Of a stretch of 58,193 nucleotides of DNA, positions 45,614-53,780 are shown piece by piece. The DNA lies in contig CAYOTO010000021.1 in assembly GCA_964406945.1 (NCBI GenBank), positions 1 through 58,193 on the forward strand. Reading direction: 5' to 3'. The notes under the pieces are model-generated. The model saw nothing but the letters and a program-made list of their open reading frames with translations. It searched no databases and was not told where the DNA came from. The position numbers were made by a program, and so were the translations under genes. The DNA is from UBA2266 sp964406945 (GTDB lineage Bacteria > Planctomycetota > Phycisphaerae > Sedimentisphaerales > Anaerobacaceae). Numbering within the stretch: position 1 is the stretch's first letter; each line of letters starts with the position of its first letter.

Positions 45614-45996
45614 TCGTCCGCAGCCTGATCGTCTTTGCCCTCGGCTATCAACTCATCGACGCCGAAAGCCTGTAAGTCCTGATACATTCTCGACATATAG
45701 CGCATGTTCGCAAGCGCGTATCTCCGCGTTTCCGCCGCCTCTTGCGGCCGCGATTTGTCGTATTCCGGGAACGCATCGGCCCCAAAAAGATCGTAGCCGC
45801 TGGTCTGGATTTCATACGCAACCCGGCCCGCGTGAGCCAGCGCGTAGTCAAGCATCCGCAGCCGCAGCGATTCCAACTCATCCGCGCCGCCGCCCGCCCG
45901 GCCCGCATCCATCACCAAAGGCGCGCCGCCGTAAAGCATCGTCTCTACCTGTTTACCGCCCACAAAACACCGCCTTTTCTCATCGTCGGTTCGCAA
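45610..45996 (-). CDS. Phage-element protein of unknown role
   Basis: 128 residues from TTG 45996; ATG at residue 20 is an alternative. Helical (ESLRLRMLDYALAHAGRVAYEI, ETRRYALANMRYMSRMYQDLQ). No family recognised. Overlaps the following gene by 4 nt. Confidence 0.55.
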   Translation of the reverse strand: MRTDDEKRRCFVGGKQVETMLYGGAPLVMDAGRAGGGADELESLRLRMLDYALAHAGRVAYEIQTSGYDLFGADAFPEYDKSRPQEAAETRRYALANMRYMSRMYQDLQAFGVDELIAEGKDDQAADE

Positions 45997-46056
45997 GAAT
46001 AGCGCGCCCGCCGGTTCCCCCGGCGGACACGCTGAACGAAGTGACCCAAGAGAATT

Positions 46057-46509
46057 TTAAGCGTTGATAAACTCTTCCAGGCCCATGCCCGCCGCCGTCC
46101 CGGTGGCCACCTTTTGACCTTCCAGAATCGCGATAATCGCCACATAAGCGCCGGTAGTACCGGCCCCGGCGTGCGGAGCCTGTACTCGCATATATTTCTT
46201 GTGCGTCTTGGCCAGATTTACGCGAATAGCGAACAGCTTGCCGTCATCGTCCGCCGCGATCGCGGAACTCAATGCAGCCGAAGAAACATCGCTGGCATCC
46301 GAGAAATTGGAATTATCAGCCTCTTCGATCTTCGGCGCAGTTCCTTCCGCCGTCGAACCGATAGCTGCATCGGTGTCGCCGACGATAAACAGAAACGTCA
46401 CCGCCGCAGCCCCCTCGGTATCCAAATACCCATTCGACGAAAAATCACCATCGTTCTTCAGACTGGGCTTCAGCAACAGCCCAAATTTCGCAGCTTGTAA
46501 GTCGCTCAT
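46057..46509 (-). CDS. Phage-element structural (decoration-like) protein
   Basis: 150 residues, beta-rich: VTFLFIVGDTDAAIG, DGKLFAIRVNLAKTHKKYM, AYVAIIAILEGQK. Small proteins of this style, with a 'difference from expected value' look, are often found near phage capsid genes, so a head-decoration or accessory structural role is likely. AGGA precedes the ATG. First gene of the minus-strand structural block. Confidence 0.6.
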   Translation of the reverse strand: MSDLQAAKFGLLLKPSLKNDGDFSSNGYLDTEGAAAVTFLFIVGDTDAAIGSTAEGTAPKIEEADNSNFSDASDVSSAALSSAIAADDDGKLFAIRVNLAKTHKKYMRVQAPHAGAGTTGAYVAIIAILEGQKVATGTAAGMGLEEFINA

Positions 46510-46605
46510 TATGGAATCCTTTCCTGATCCATCCTATATATAGTACCTGGCTAGCCCGGCGACTAAGCCGTGCTTTTGACAGCACGCCTCCGCGTGCGTT
46601 TCTTC

Positions 46606-46764
46606 TCAATCCTTCCTGTCCAACACGCCGCACGCTTCAAGCACGCAAACAGTGACCGTATTGCGAAGTGACCGCCTCTCCCGCCGCGCCCTTTTCTTGA
46701 CGGCTTCCACGGCCTCAGCATCGCCTATACTGACAACCACCGGTTTTTCTTTGTTGAAACCCAT
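46606..46764 (-). CDS. Small ribbon-helix-helix-like protein
   Basis: 52 residues from ATG 46764 (GGTGGGG before it). KPVVVSIGDAEAVEAVKKRA with RRERRSLRNTVTVCVLEA fits an Arc/MetJ-like ribbon-helix-helix. Divergent from the XRE gene, so the two may form the element's control region. Confidence 0.55.
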   Translation of the reverse strand: MGFNKEKPVVVSIGDAEAVEAVKKRARRERRSLRNTVTVCVLEACGVLDRKD

Positions 46765-46781
46765 GCCCCACCCGCTATAAT
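46754..46781 (+). promoter_or_regulatory. Promoter of the XRE repressor gene
   Basis: TTGAAA (46754-46759), 16 bp, then perfect TATAAT (46776-46781), about 75 bp before the XRE start. Confidence 0.6.
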
Positions 46782-46855
46782 GATTACCTGATACAATATT
46801 ATTAGATGCTATAGTTGAAGCTTGATGCGCAACCGTCAATAGAAATATCGGCAAG

Positions 46856-47335
46856 ATGCAAAAAAAATCTGAATATAACCTGACAGAATTCGGTAAACGC
46901 TTGCGGGCTGTGCGAAAACAGAAGGGCATAAGTCAGCCACAACTGGCAAAACTGCTCGGCTACAAGAACGGGGCGTCCGTCTCAAATATGGAGAAGGCCA
47001 AATCTCCACCCGACGTCCGCGTGCTGGCCGAGATCGCCGACGCGCTCGAGTTGAAGGACCTGCATTGGCTCATCACTGGCGAACAATGCCCTCAGATCAC
47101 CGAGTTGGCAAAAGTCCTGCTGCCGTTCGTCCATACCCACCTGGCCGAGTCGCTGGAACAGTCGCGAAAGCTCGACAATGACCTCCGCAAGCTCAAGGCC
47201 CGCGCCATGATGGGCGAACTCTGCCAGGACGAACTCGAGCGCGTCCAGGAAGCCCGCGACGATGCAAAAGCCCATTACCAGGCCGTATTGCAGGCCATGA
47301 CCGACATTCTGTCGGGCCTGGGCGTCGCCCTGTAA
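46856..47335 (+). CDS. XRE-family regulator of the phage-like element
   Basis: 159 residues. Residues 11-65 are a lambda/XRE helix-turn-helix (FGKRLRAVRKQKGISQPQLA, VSNMEKAKSPPDVRVLAEIA). The C-terminal half is a helical coil suited to dimerisation (LEQSRKLDNDLRKLKARAMM). It points away from the structural block, as prophage repressors do. No strong ribosome binding site. Confidence 0.85.
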   Translation: MQKKSEYNLTEFGKRLRAVRKQKGISQPQLAKLLGYKNGASVSNMEKAKSPPDVRVLAEIADALELKDLHWLITGEQCPQITELAKVLLPFVHTHLAESLEQSRKLDNDLRKLKARAMMGELCQDELERVQEARDDAKAHYQAVLQAMTDILSGLGVAL

Positions 47336-47346
47336 CTTTTTTTCGC

Positions 47347-47376
47347 TTGTAAGCCCTGCAACTACAGGCACTTACA
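47347..47376 (+). repeat. Direct repeat TTGTAAG-N11-CAGGC-N2-TTACA, right copy
   Basis: Begins 12 bp after the XRE stop. Also internally symmetrical: TGTAAG...CTTACA outside CCTG...CAGG. Confidence 0.5.
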
Positions 47377-47779
47377 GCACCTTGCAAAAAATTTTGCCGA
47401 AAAATCGACTTTATCCCGACCCCGGACCTCCAATACCAGCCCAAAACGTATAGTAACTTTACCCATCTTAACACGCCTCGCGTGACACTATTTCGTTTCG
47501 GCGTTTCGCGACTTCGTTTTCCAGTTCGTTTCGCCCGCCCCGAAAATCGCCCCTGTCACGCCCCCGAAACCCCCAAAATCGCCGTTTTTGCCCCCGTTAA
47601 ACGCGATTAAGCAATTGTCACTCAAAAACTTTAATCGCCCGAAAACGCCCCTTTTACTCGTGACATCACCCCCGAAAAACGCCCGCCTGCCAGCCCCTTC
47701 AATCCGCCCTCACGCCCCCAAAAACCGCGTTTTCAGCCCAAAACCGCCGCGCACGAAAAACGCGCACGGCGCACGCTCG

Positions 47780-47822
47780 ATGTCCGTGCGCGATGTCCGC
47801 ATGTCCGCAAAACTGCGGACAT
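47780..47822. repeat. Three ATGTCCG repeats with a hairpin
   Basis: ATGTCCG at 47780, 47793 and 47801; the last pairs perfectly over 9 bp with TGCGGACAT (47814-47822) around a 4-nt loop, and the middle copy could compete for it. Operator or replication iteron are possible readings. Confidence 0.55.
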
Positions 47823-47915
47823 CCCAAACCCCGCCAAACCCCGCCTAACACCCCAAAAAACGCCCTTCACATGCCGTTTATCGCCATTATAAAGCAAATT
47901 TACAACCGCGCCCCC

Positions 47916-48082
47916 ACTGCCATCTTCGCTGCGCCAAACCCGCCCAAACACCGCCACTGCCATTTAGCCCCGCCCCAATGTCCCCCGACAGACCGCCTTC
48001 CCAAAAACCCCATTCTCAGCTCGTTATCCCAATATCTCCCCGGCTATCCCGCCTTATCCCGCCCCCTCCGACCTACTGCCAT
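47916..48082 (+). repeat. Three ACTGCCAT motifs, right end
   Basis: ACTGCCAT at 47916-47923, 47956-47963 and 48075-48082, spaced 40 and 119 bp. They are the reverse complement of the left-end motifs. Confidence 0.65.
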
Positions 48083-48200
48083 CTTCTTCTTCGTTTTACA
48101 GCCAAAATGAGCAAAAGTGCGCCAAACTTGGCCATTTTTCGCCATTAGAAAATCCCACTTGACTGCTGTGTTATATCGACAATGTCCGAGAGGTTTGAGT

Positions 48201-48216
48201 TTGGCACGGCATTTGC
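48201..48216 (+). promoter_or_regulatory. Sigma54-type promoter, orphan
   Basis: TTGGCACG-GCAT-TTGC fits the -24/-12 consensus fully. Only a 22-codon frame (ATG near 48264) follows before the convergent gene at 48564. Confidence 0.6.
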
Positions 48217-48563
48217 ATGCCGGGCCGCGTGAGCCGGCAATTTCCAAGCTCCAAAGGGGCGAAAATGCGAAGCACGAATATCGAAATCCGAAACAAATTC
48301 AATGTTCAAATGAGGCAAACTCGCAAAGGTTAAAAGTAAAAAGGCAAAAGTAAAAATAGTGGGCGGGGTGGGGGCGGTTTGTGAGTGTTGATCTCTGTCT
48401 GATTGGGTCCAGCGGGCTGCGTGGCTGGAGGTGACCCCGTCGTGTATGACGGGGTTAAGTGATCGGTATCCGATGATCGTGATGTATGCGGGTTTGGCGG
48501 GTGATTGGGAGTGAGAGAGTCGAGGAGCGGAGCAAGGGGATTAATAACAGGCTTTACGGGGTT

Positions 48564-49280
48564 CTAGTCCAAGTCGTCAGTAGACTCTAATAATCTCTCG
48601 GCGTATGCATCGGCGACCACCTTTACCCAAGACGGCTTAATGACGAATAGCCAGCTCAGACAAATAGCGAAATTTGCAAGCAGGCACGTTACCATTAAGC
48701 CATCAAGAGAACGGGTTTTTACGAGGGCACTTATAGTCAACCCGCCACTGATCAAGGTACCGGATGTGCTAAGCGGTAAGCCGTATATTTTTAGACCCCA
48801 AAGATTGCGCCGAAACCCATAGTTACAGTTTTCCGCAAAAATTAGTCGGTACTGTTTTGCATTGCGTGTCTTAGCAATCAGAGTTCTTACAACGGAATCA
48901 TAAACATTATCTGCCTGCTGCGCGTTCTTCTTTTCGTCTTCTACCGAAGGAAGGATTACATCCGGCATTATTCTTACGATATTCTTATGGTAATGTCTGA
49001 CAAGTTCAGGATTTGTACTGCCCTTGATCCGAAGTTTCACCGTAGTTGGTTTGCCGGACCATGTATCGAACAAATACGGTTCGAAGTGCTTGCCTCTGGT
49101 ACGGCCTAGTTGTGCTAGAAATATACCACCTCCGCTCGCCAAAGCCAGTGACCAGACGGTTTTCAAGTTGGTTAACTCGGCAGCACGCCAACATATAGCA
49201 GTCAGTGTTAGAGGTAATGCCGTGAGTAGCACAGGGGATATTCTAGCCTTCAATGTGTATGCGTCGGGTATATATTTCAT
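48564..49280 (-). CDS. Membrane protein coupled to the MBL hydrolase
   Basis: 238 residues, low GC, no family recognised. Two membrane helices at the N-terminus (ISPVLLTALPLTLTAICW, WSLALASGGGIFLAQL) and two near the C-terminus enclose a cytoplasmic domain of about 95 residues. Its start overlaps the MBL gene stop by 4 nt (ATGA), so the two proteins are made together and may interact. Confidence 0.65.
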   Translation of the reverse strand: MKYIPDAYTLKARISPVLLTALPLTLTAICWRAAELTNLKTVWSLALASGGGIFLAQLGRTRGKHFEPYLFDTWSGKPTTVKLRIKGSTNPELVRHYHKNIVRIMPDVILPSVEDEKKNAQQADNVYDSVVRTLIAKTRNAKQYRLIFAENCNYGFRRNLWGLKIYGLPLSTSGTLISGGLTISALVKTRSLDGLMVTCLLANFAICLSWLFVIKPSWVKVVADAYAERLLESTDDLD

Positions 49281-50353
49281 TCATCAACCTCTTCATAAAA
49301 TGGTAAGGGCGTGCTAGGAATCGAGTCGGGTCTGGCTGGTGCATTGTGAGAGTAAGTCATTAGCCTTCCATGGGTGGCATGAACGGGTGCTCCTCTTCTG
49401 CGATAAGCATTTGTAACCTTCTTAGCCGGATGTTTCGGCTCACCGTACTTTGCTGCGCACACACACGCAGGCAGTTTGTCTATTCGCTCAGATAATTTTG
49501 GACCGATGATTCTATTAAGTAGGGTTGGACCTACGTTCCTTTTACTACCATGATGCGGGACCTGTACAAGTTTCCAATCTGAGGGATCTAGAGCGAGGTT
49601 GTATTCCATATAATCTGCTGCATGTGTTAATGCGGGCATTCCCGCATCACCTGTCAGTAACAGATTGTGCCGATCAACACTTACGCGAAGGATAACGCTG
49701 GTATTGTTTTCAGCCGTTGTTTCGCCTTCATCTGTCAGAGTCTCTAAGTCCCAGCATTCTGCGACTTTCGCCAACAAGGCCGCACCCGCTTCAAACGTTC
49801 GTTCCCAAAAGGTTGTTTTTGGCGCCGGCGTAGATCTGAATCCTGGTAAGAGCGATTCGTAATAGGGTTCTGTAGGGCCAATGACCGTAATTATCCCATG
49901 TACAGTTTTGCCCGCAAATGGCTCCACAATTGGGATGTTCTTTTTATTAGCCAATTTTTCAAGTTCTCTTGCATCCTCAAGGGCCTTACGTATATTTTCG
50001 CGAACACCGTTGTCAGTAACGCGCCCATCGACGAACATGTTAGAAATATCAACAGTGTGATTCCAAGGCTGATGCAGCCAGAGTTCACCCACGGTCATTT
50101 GTTCGAAGACGACTCGCAGACCGGCTGCATGGTCAGCATCTGGATGCGTAGACACCACTATATCTACATGATTGGTGCTGTAACGGTGGGTGATGTGTTT
50201 CACCAACTCCTCACCAGTTTCCCGAAAGCCACCGTCGACAACCACTACCATCTGTTCTGAGCGGTCGCCAAATAGATTGCCACAGCGGAAAGTTATTGCG
50301 TCACCACTTTTTCCTCCATTTCCAACAGGTAAGAAATCGAGTTCAAATCCCAT
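49277..50353 (-). CDS. ComEC-type MBL-fold metallohydrolase
   Basis: 358 residues from ATG 50353 (AGGAG 10 nt upstream). Metal-binding HPDADH (70-75), LLLTGDAG and PHHGSKRN match the soluble MBL domain of ComEC/Rec2 proteins, which degrade DNA. No membrane part, unlike ComEC. A stand-alone MBL paired with a membrane protein in a low-GC island hints at a defence or conflict role; this is inference. Confidence 0.82.
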   Translation of the reverse strand: MGFELDFLPVGNGGKSGDAITFRCGNLFGDRSEQMVVVVDGGFRETGEELVKHITHRYSTNHVDIVVSTHPDADHAAGLRVVFEQMTVGELWLHQPWNHTVDISNMFVDGRVTDNGVRENIRKALEDARELEKLANKKNIPIVEPFAGKTVHGIITVIGPTEPYYESLLPGFRSTPAPKTTFWERTFEAGAALLAKVAECWDLETLTDEGETTAENNTSVILRVSVDRHNLLLTGDAGMPALTHAADYMEYNLALDPSDWKLVQVPHHGSKRNVGPTLLNRIIGPKLSERIDKLPACVCAAKYGEPKHPAKKVTNAYRRRGAPVHATHGRLMTYSHNAPARPDSIPSTPLPFYEEVDE

Positions 50354-50473
50354 CTTCCACATACTCCTTTAATTTCACCAACATTATCACAAGTTGAATA
50401 TGGCCAGAAACAAGCATTTCCGATGATTTAAAAAGCGTTAGTGTCACTTGTTTGGTTCGAGAAACATTAACTG

Positions 50474-51217
50474 TTAACCCCGTCGGAGCTGGAGCAGTTT
50501 TCTAGGATCGTCCGTGTAGATACGGTCCACTCCCATTTGTAGAAGCAGCTTCATGTCATCTGCTTCGTTAACAGTCCATGCGCCAACCATAAGTTGAGAG
50601 TGGTGGACGGTATCTACCTTTGCCTGCGTTATACCCTGGTGCTGAATTACTACGGTTTCAAATCCTTCTTCTTTCGCGACTTTGACGTCATCATCAATGT
50701 TGGCGTCAACCTGACGATCCCAGAAGACCGGGATCGATATGTCATATGATTTCACTTGCTTCATCTTATATAAGCTGCCATCGTTGAACCCAATCCATTC
50801 CTTGGCATGCAGCTCTTCAACGAGGCTGATTGCCTCATTGACGCAATCAGATTTCGGTTGAAGGGATAGTCGGGTCTTGTGCTGCTGGATGATCAGCCGG
50901 ATAACATCTGAGAGTAAAGGAACGGATGCATATGGACATTCAGCAATTGTAAGACTTCTGTTTTCGCGGAAGGCGTAAGCTACATCGGCCGTCTTAAGTG
51001 TATGACACTTGACCTGCGAAATCTTGAAGTATTTATCACCCACTCGACCTGTATCAAAGTCGTGGATAACGACAATCTCGTTGTCCTGTGTCTTCCGTAT
51101 GTCAATTTCAATCCAATCTACTCCAAGGCAAATCGCACTTTTAACTGCTAGAAGTGTGTTTTCAGGATAGTCCACACTATTGCCTCTATGGGCTGTAACA
51201 CCGTTACACTTTAACAT
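50474..51217 (-). CDS. Glycerophosphodiester phosphodiesterase family protein
   Basis: 247 residues. TIM-barrel GDPD motifs: AHRGNSVDYPENT, WIEIDIRKTQD, VVIHDFD, and VGAWTVNEADDM near the end. There is no signal peptide, so it acts in the cytoplasm. It would cleave glycerophosphodiesters into glycerol 3-phosphate and an alcohol. AGGAAACGAGT precedes the ATG. Same strand and low GC as its neighbours. Confidence 0.88.
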   Translation of the reverse strand: MLKCNGVTAHRGNSVDYPENTLLAVKSAICLGVDWIEIDIRKTQDNEIVVIHDFDTGRVGDKYFKISQVKCHTLKTADVAYAFRENRSLTIAECPYASVPLLSDVIRLIIQQHKTRLSLQPKSDCVNEAISLVEELHAKEWIGFNDGSLYKMKQVKSYDISIPVFWDRQVDANIDDDVKVAKEEGFETVVIQHQGITQAKVDTVHHSQLMVGAWTVNEADDMKLLLQMGVDRIYTDDPRKLLQLRRG

Positions 51218-51240
51218 ACTCGTTTCCTAACAGCAGAGTG

Positions 51241-51663
51241 TCAAGTCATTTCACATTTTAAGTAGATGCTCAATGCGAGGAGCGTGAGTGCCGATCCAAG
51301 ATATATGGTCCTAAGGACAGCACTGTGCGTGAAAAGTCGTGGATATTTGTCCAAGAGAGGCACGGTTCCGATTTTTTGTTGTTCGGTAAAGTAGCCACCC
51401 AAGTCGCCCTCAAGTTTGCGTCCAGCCTGAATTGCTGCTTGAAAGATCTTCTGTATACGTACGTCAATCAGCCAGAAAGAGACGCCGAACGGCGTCGCCG
51501 CCAGCGGAATTAACCAGAGAAGAGGCTTCGCATCGCGGTAGGCATCGATGCAAAATGAGGCGGTTACGCCCAGCACCACCATGTAGCCAGCAAATGATGC
51601 ATGACGCCAACTGAGAAAGTACCTGTAATTTATGCCAATTTGGTCGTACAATTTCTCTTTCAT
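51241..51663 (-). CDS. Small membrane protein, SLATT-like layout
   Basis: 140 residues from ATG 51663 (GAGGAG 8 nt upstream). A helical start (YDQIGINYRYFLSWRHASFA) leads into two adjacent membrane helices, a soluble middle (IQKIFQAAIQAGRKLEG) and a C-terminal helix. The pattern is reminiscent of SLATT-type effector membrane proteins of conflict systems, but similarity is weak. First gene of the island. Confidence 0.6.
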   Translation of the reverse strand: MKEKLYDQIGINYRYFLSWRHASFAGYMVVLGVTASFCIDAYRDAKPLLWLIPLAATPFGVSFWLIDVRIQKIFQAAIQAGRKLEGDLGGYFTEQQKIGTVPLLDKYPRLFTHSAVLRTIYLGSALTLLALSIYLKCEMT

Positions 51664-52537
51664 TGTCAATGCTCCTCAAGTAAGGCACAATGCCTATTGC
51701 TATGCAAAACTCCTCAGCACTCAGAGATGGAACGGCAAAGGGCGCAACATGCACGTAACTGCTAAATGGTAAAGTAATAAGCGTGTGATCCAGGAAGTCG
51801 CGAACACTGCGTTTATTTCTGTGTAATCCTCCAAGGACGTCTCTGGATCCACTAATAGTTAAATATTACGCTAAAAACGTCTGTATTCAAGGAAAAAAAA
51901 GACAATTGTTGTAGTGACTGTGGGGGAGTCCCAACGACAAGCGGCGATTACATGTCTTTAGTGATATTTTGTGTTTAGCTCGGAGCCACGGAGCTAGGGT
52001 ATGGTGGATTTTGTGGCAGGCCAACCAGAGTCAGTGGCATTGTGGTGGGTCACAATTGTTGCGGATTTCGATCCGCCTTTGCAAAGGGCGCAAGTAATGG
52101 ATGGTATTAGGTAATCCGTATTTCGTCGTTTTTTGGAGTGTGGAGTCGTTTTGGCGATGGTGGTTTATGGCCCTCTGTTGCAACAGAGGGTTAAATGGGG
52201 GAATAGGACGTGTTCTTCTTCGATGGCAGCGCAATTGCAAGTAATATCACGGTCGGAGGCCAGATTCTTCGCTTCGCTCAGGATGACATTTTCGTGTTGG
52301 GTATTGCGTGTTTAACCACGGATTATCACGGATTTACACGGATGGTCATTGGTATTTGGGGAAATTGGCGGAGATGGTTCTTGAAATTCGGGGTGGGGTT
52401 GGGGTATTATTTGGGGTGTGTTGTGTGCAGGAGCTGCGGTTATGAAGTTCGATGGTAAATTGCGGGTTTCTGGTGGTCGGCCGGATATGGCGTTCGGCTC
52501 GAGGCGGGCATATCTCTATTTCGAGGGGAACAGGATC
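51664..52537. other. Intergenic region with repeats
   Basis: About 870 bp. No gene up to 52441. It contains a perfect 20-bp palindrome CCCTCTGTTGCAACAGAGGG (52171-52190) and the first copy of a roughly 225-bp repeat (52258-52482). ATG 52442 with a good ribosome binding site could extend the prepilin gene upstream. Confidence 0.55.
52258..52482 (+). repeat. 225-bp duplicated segment, copy A
   Basis: About 85 percent identical to 53478-53702. It begins with the dispersed GGCCAGAT.CTTCGC repeat, runs through ACCACGGATTA.CACGGATTT and ends at the upstream start of the prepilin gene (GCAGGAG...ATGAAGTT...GGTGGTCGGCC). Confidence 0.8.
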
Positions 52538-53353
52538 ATGCGAAGGCGACCGGGTTTTACTCTGATAGAGCTGCTGGTGGTGATCGCGATTATCGCGGTG
52601 CTGATGGCGATTCTGATGCCGGCCCTGCAGCGGGTTCGCAGGCAAGCCAGAACAGTGGCGTGTCTCAGCCAGCTCAAGCAGTGGGGGCTGTACTTTTCCA
52701 TGTACGCCGACGACAATAATCAGCGGTTCATGAGGGGCCACAGGGCCCAGCCGGTGGCGAATCGGTGGATCAGCGCACTGGGCGGCTACTACAGGTGGGA
52801 CGATGCATTTACCTGCTGTCCGAACGCGACTAAGCCGTGGGTGGATAAGGACGGTGTAGACACCGGGGCAGAGGGGACGTTTCGCGGGGTGACGATGGCG
52901 TGGGGGTATATGAACCAGGATCACTGGGAAAAGCCGATGAAGGGCAGCTACGGGATGAACGGCTACTGTATCGATCCTCCGGCGGGCAGAGAGCCTCGCG
53001 GCGATGCGGACTGGTACTGGCGCGGGCCCGCCGTGTCCGGGGCCGGATATGTGCCTTTGCTGCTCGGGGCACAGCGCTACAATGGGGTTGTGGACTCGAT
53101 GGATGAACCGCCGGCATACGACGGACAGCCCTGGAGCGCCAGCAACGGGCGGATGGTGCGTTTCTGTCTGAACCGGCACGACGGGTTTGTGAACGGGCTG
53201 TTTCTGGACTATTCGGCGAGGAAGATCGGGCTGAAGGAATTGTGGACGTTCAAGTGGCACCGCAAATTTGACACCAGCGGTCCGTGGACGACGGCCGGGG
53301 GATGCACTACGGGTGACTGGCCCGAGTGGATGAGGCATTTTAAAGACTATTGA
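52538..53353 (+). CDS. Prepilin-type secreted protein
   Basis: 271 residues. MRRRPGFTLIELLVVIAII is a type IV prepilin leader and helix (cleavage after Gly, methylation of Phe). The C-terminal domain has the planctomycete pseudopilin pattern, with a late N-x-H-D-G (LNRHDGFVNGLFLDYS). AGGGG nine nt upstream supports this start; ATG 52442, in frame with GGAG 8 nt upstream, would add 32 residues before the leader. It is probably processed by prepilin peptidase and exported by a type II/IV pilus system such as the pilM operon. Confidence 0.85.
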   Translation: MRRRPGFTLIELLVVIAIIAVLMAILMPALQRVRRQARTVACLSQLKQWGLYFSMYADDNNQRFMRGHRAQPVANRWISALGGYYRWDDAFTCCPNATKPWVDKDGVDTGAEGTFRGVTMAWGYMNQDHWEKPMKGSYGMNGYCIDPPAGREPRGDADWYWRGPAVSGAGYVPLLLGAQRYNGVVDSMDEPPAYDGQPWSASNGRMVRFCLNRHDGFVNGLFLDYSARKIGLKELWTFKWHRKFDTSGPWTTAGGCTTGDWPEWMRHFKDY

Positions 53354-53477
53354 ATTCGTATTTCATGAGTTCGTTCGCAGTCGTGAGTTGTCTTGTAAGG
53401 CCAGATATTCTGCGCGGACTCAGCATGATAAGCTCGTGTTTGTTCAGTGTGTGGGTGGGGGTGATGTCTCGTGCGGG

Positions 53478-53702
53478 GGGCAGATTCTTCGCTTTGCTCA
53501 GAATGACATGGTCGTGTTGGGTATTTGGTGTTTAACCACGGATTAGCACGGATTTACACGGATGCGCGTTGGTATTCGGGGAAATTGGCGGGGAAGGCTG
53601 TTGAAATCCGGGGTGGGGTTGGGGTATTATCCTGGGTGTGTTGTGTGCAGGAGCTGCGGTTATGAAGTTTGCTGGTAAATCGCGGGTTTACGGTGGTCGG
53701 CC
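53478..53702 (+). repeat. 225-bp duplicated segment, copy B
   Basis: Second copy; its right end runs directly into a copy of the 3' end of the prepilin gene (53700-53733). Confidence 0.8.
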
Positions 53703-53733
53703 CGAGTGGATGAGGCATTTTAAAGAATACTGA
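53662..53733 (+). pseudogene. Internal-deletion remnant of a duplicated prepilin gene
   Basis: A 23-codon frame joining the upstream start MKFAGKSRVYGGR (compare MKFDGKLRVSGGR at 52442) to the final PEWMRHFKEY (compare PEWMRHFKDY at 53320-53350). The intervening 270-odd codons are gone, with GGCC at the joint. The preceding 185 bp are also duplicated. Confidence 0.8.
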
Positions 53734-53780
53734 GTTCGTAGTTCGTACATCGTATTTCGTATTTCGTGAGTTGGAGCATT

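Larger units (their letters stand above)
47336..48563. other. Right edge of the element and C-rich non-coding stretch
   Basis: 1.2 kb without a convincing gene. 47390-48110 is strikingly C- and A-rich on the + strand with few G, full of runs such as GCCCC and AAAACC. It holds the right TTGTAAG repeat, the ATGTCCG repeats and hairpin, three ACTGCCAT motifs, an orphan sigma54-type promoter and a hairpin CCCCGTC/GACGGGG at 48435-48454. Confidence 0.6.

Noticed and set aside
47588..47963. Small genes in the C-rich stretch
   Set aside because: Overlapping frames on both strands with simple composition, no ribosome binding sites and no family resemblance.
52346..53338. 330-codon minus-strand frame opposite the prepilin gene
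   Set aside because: Pro/Arg/His-rich shadow; the plus strand has the FTLIELL prepilin leader.
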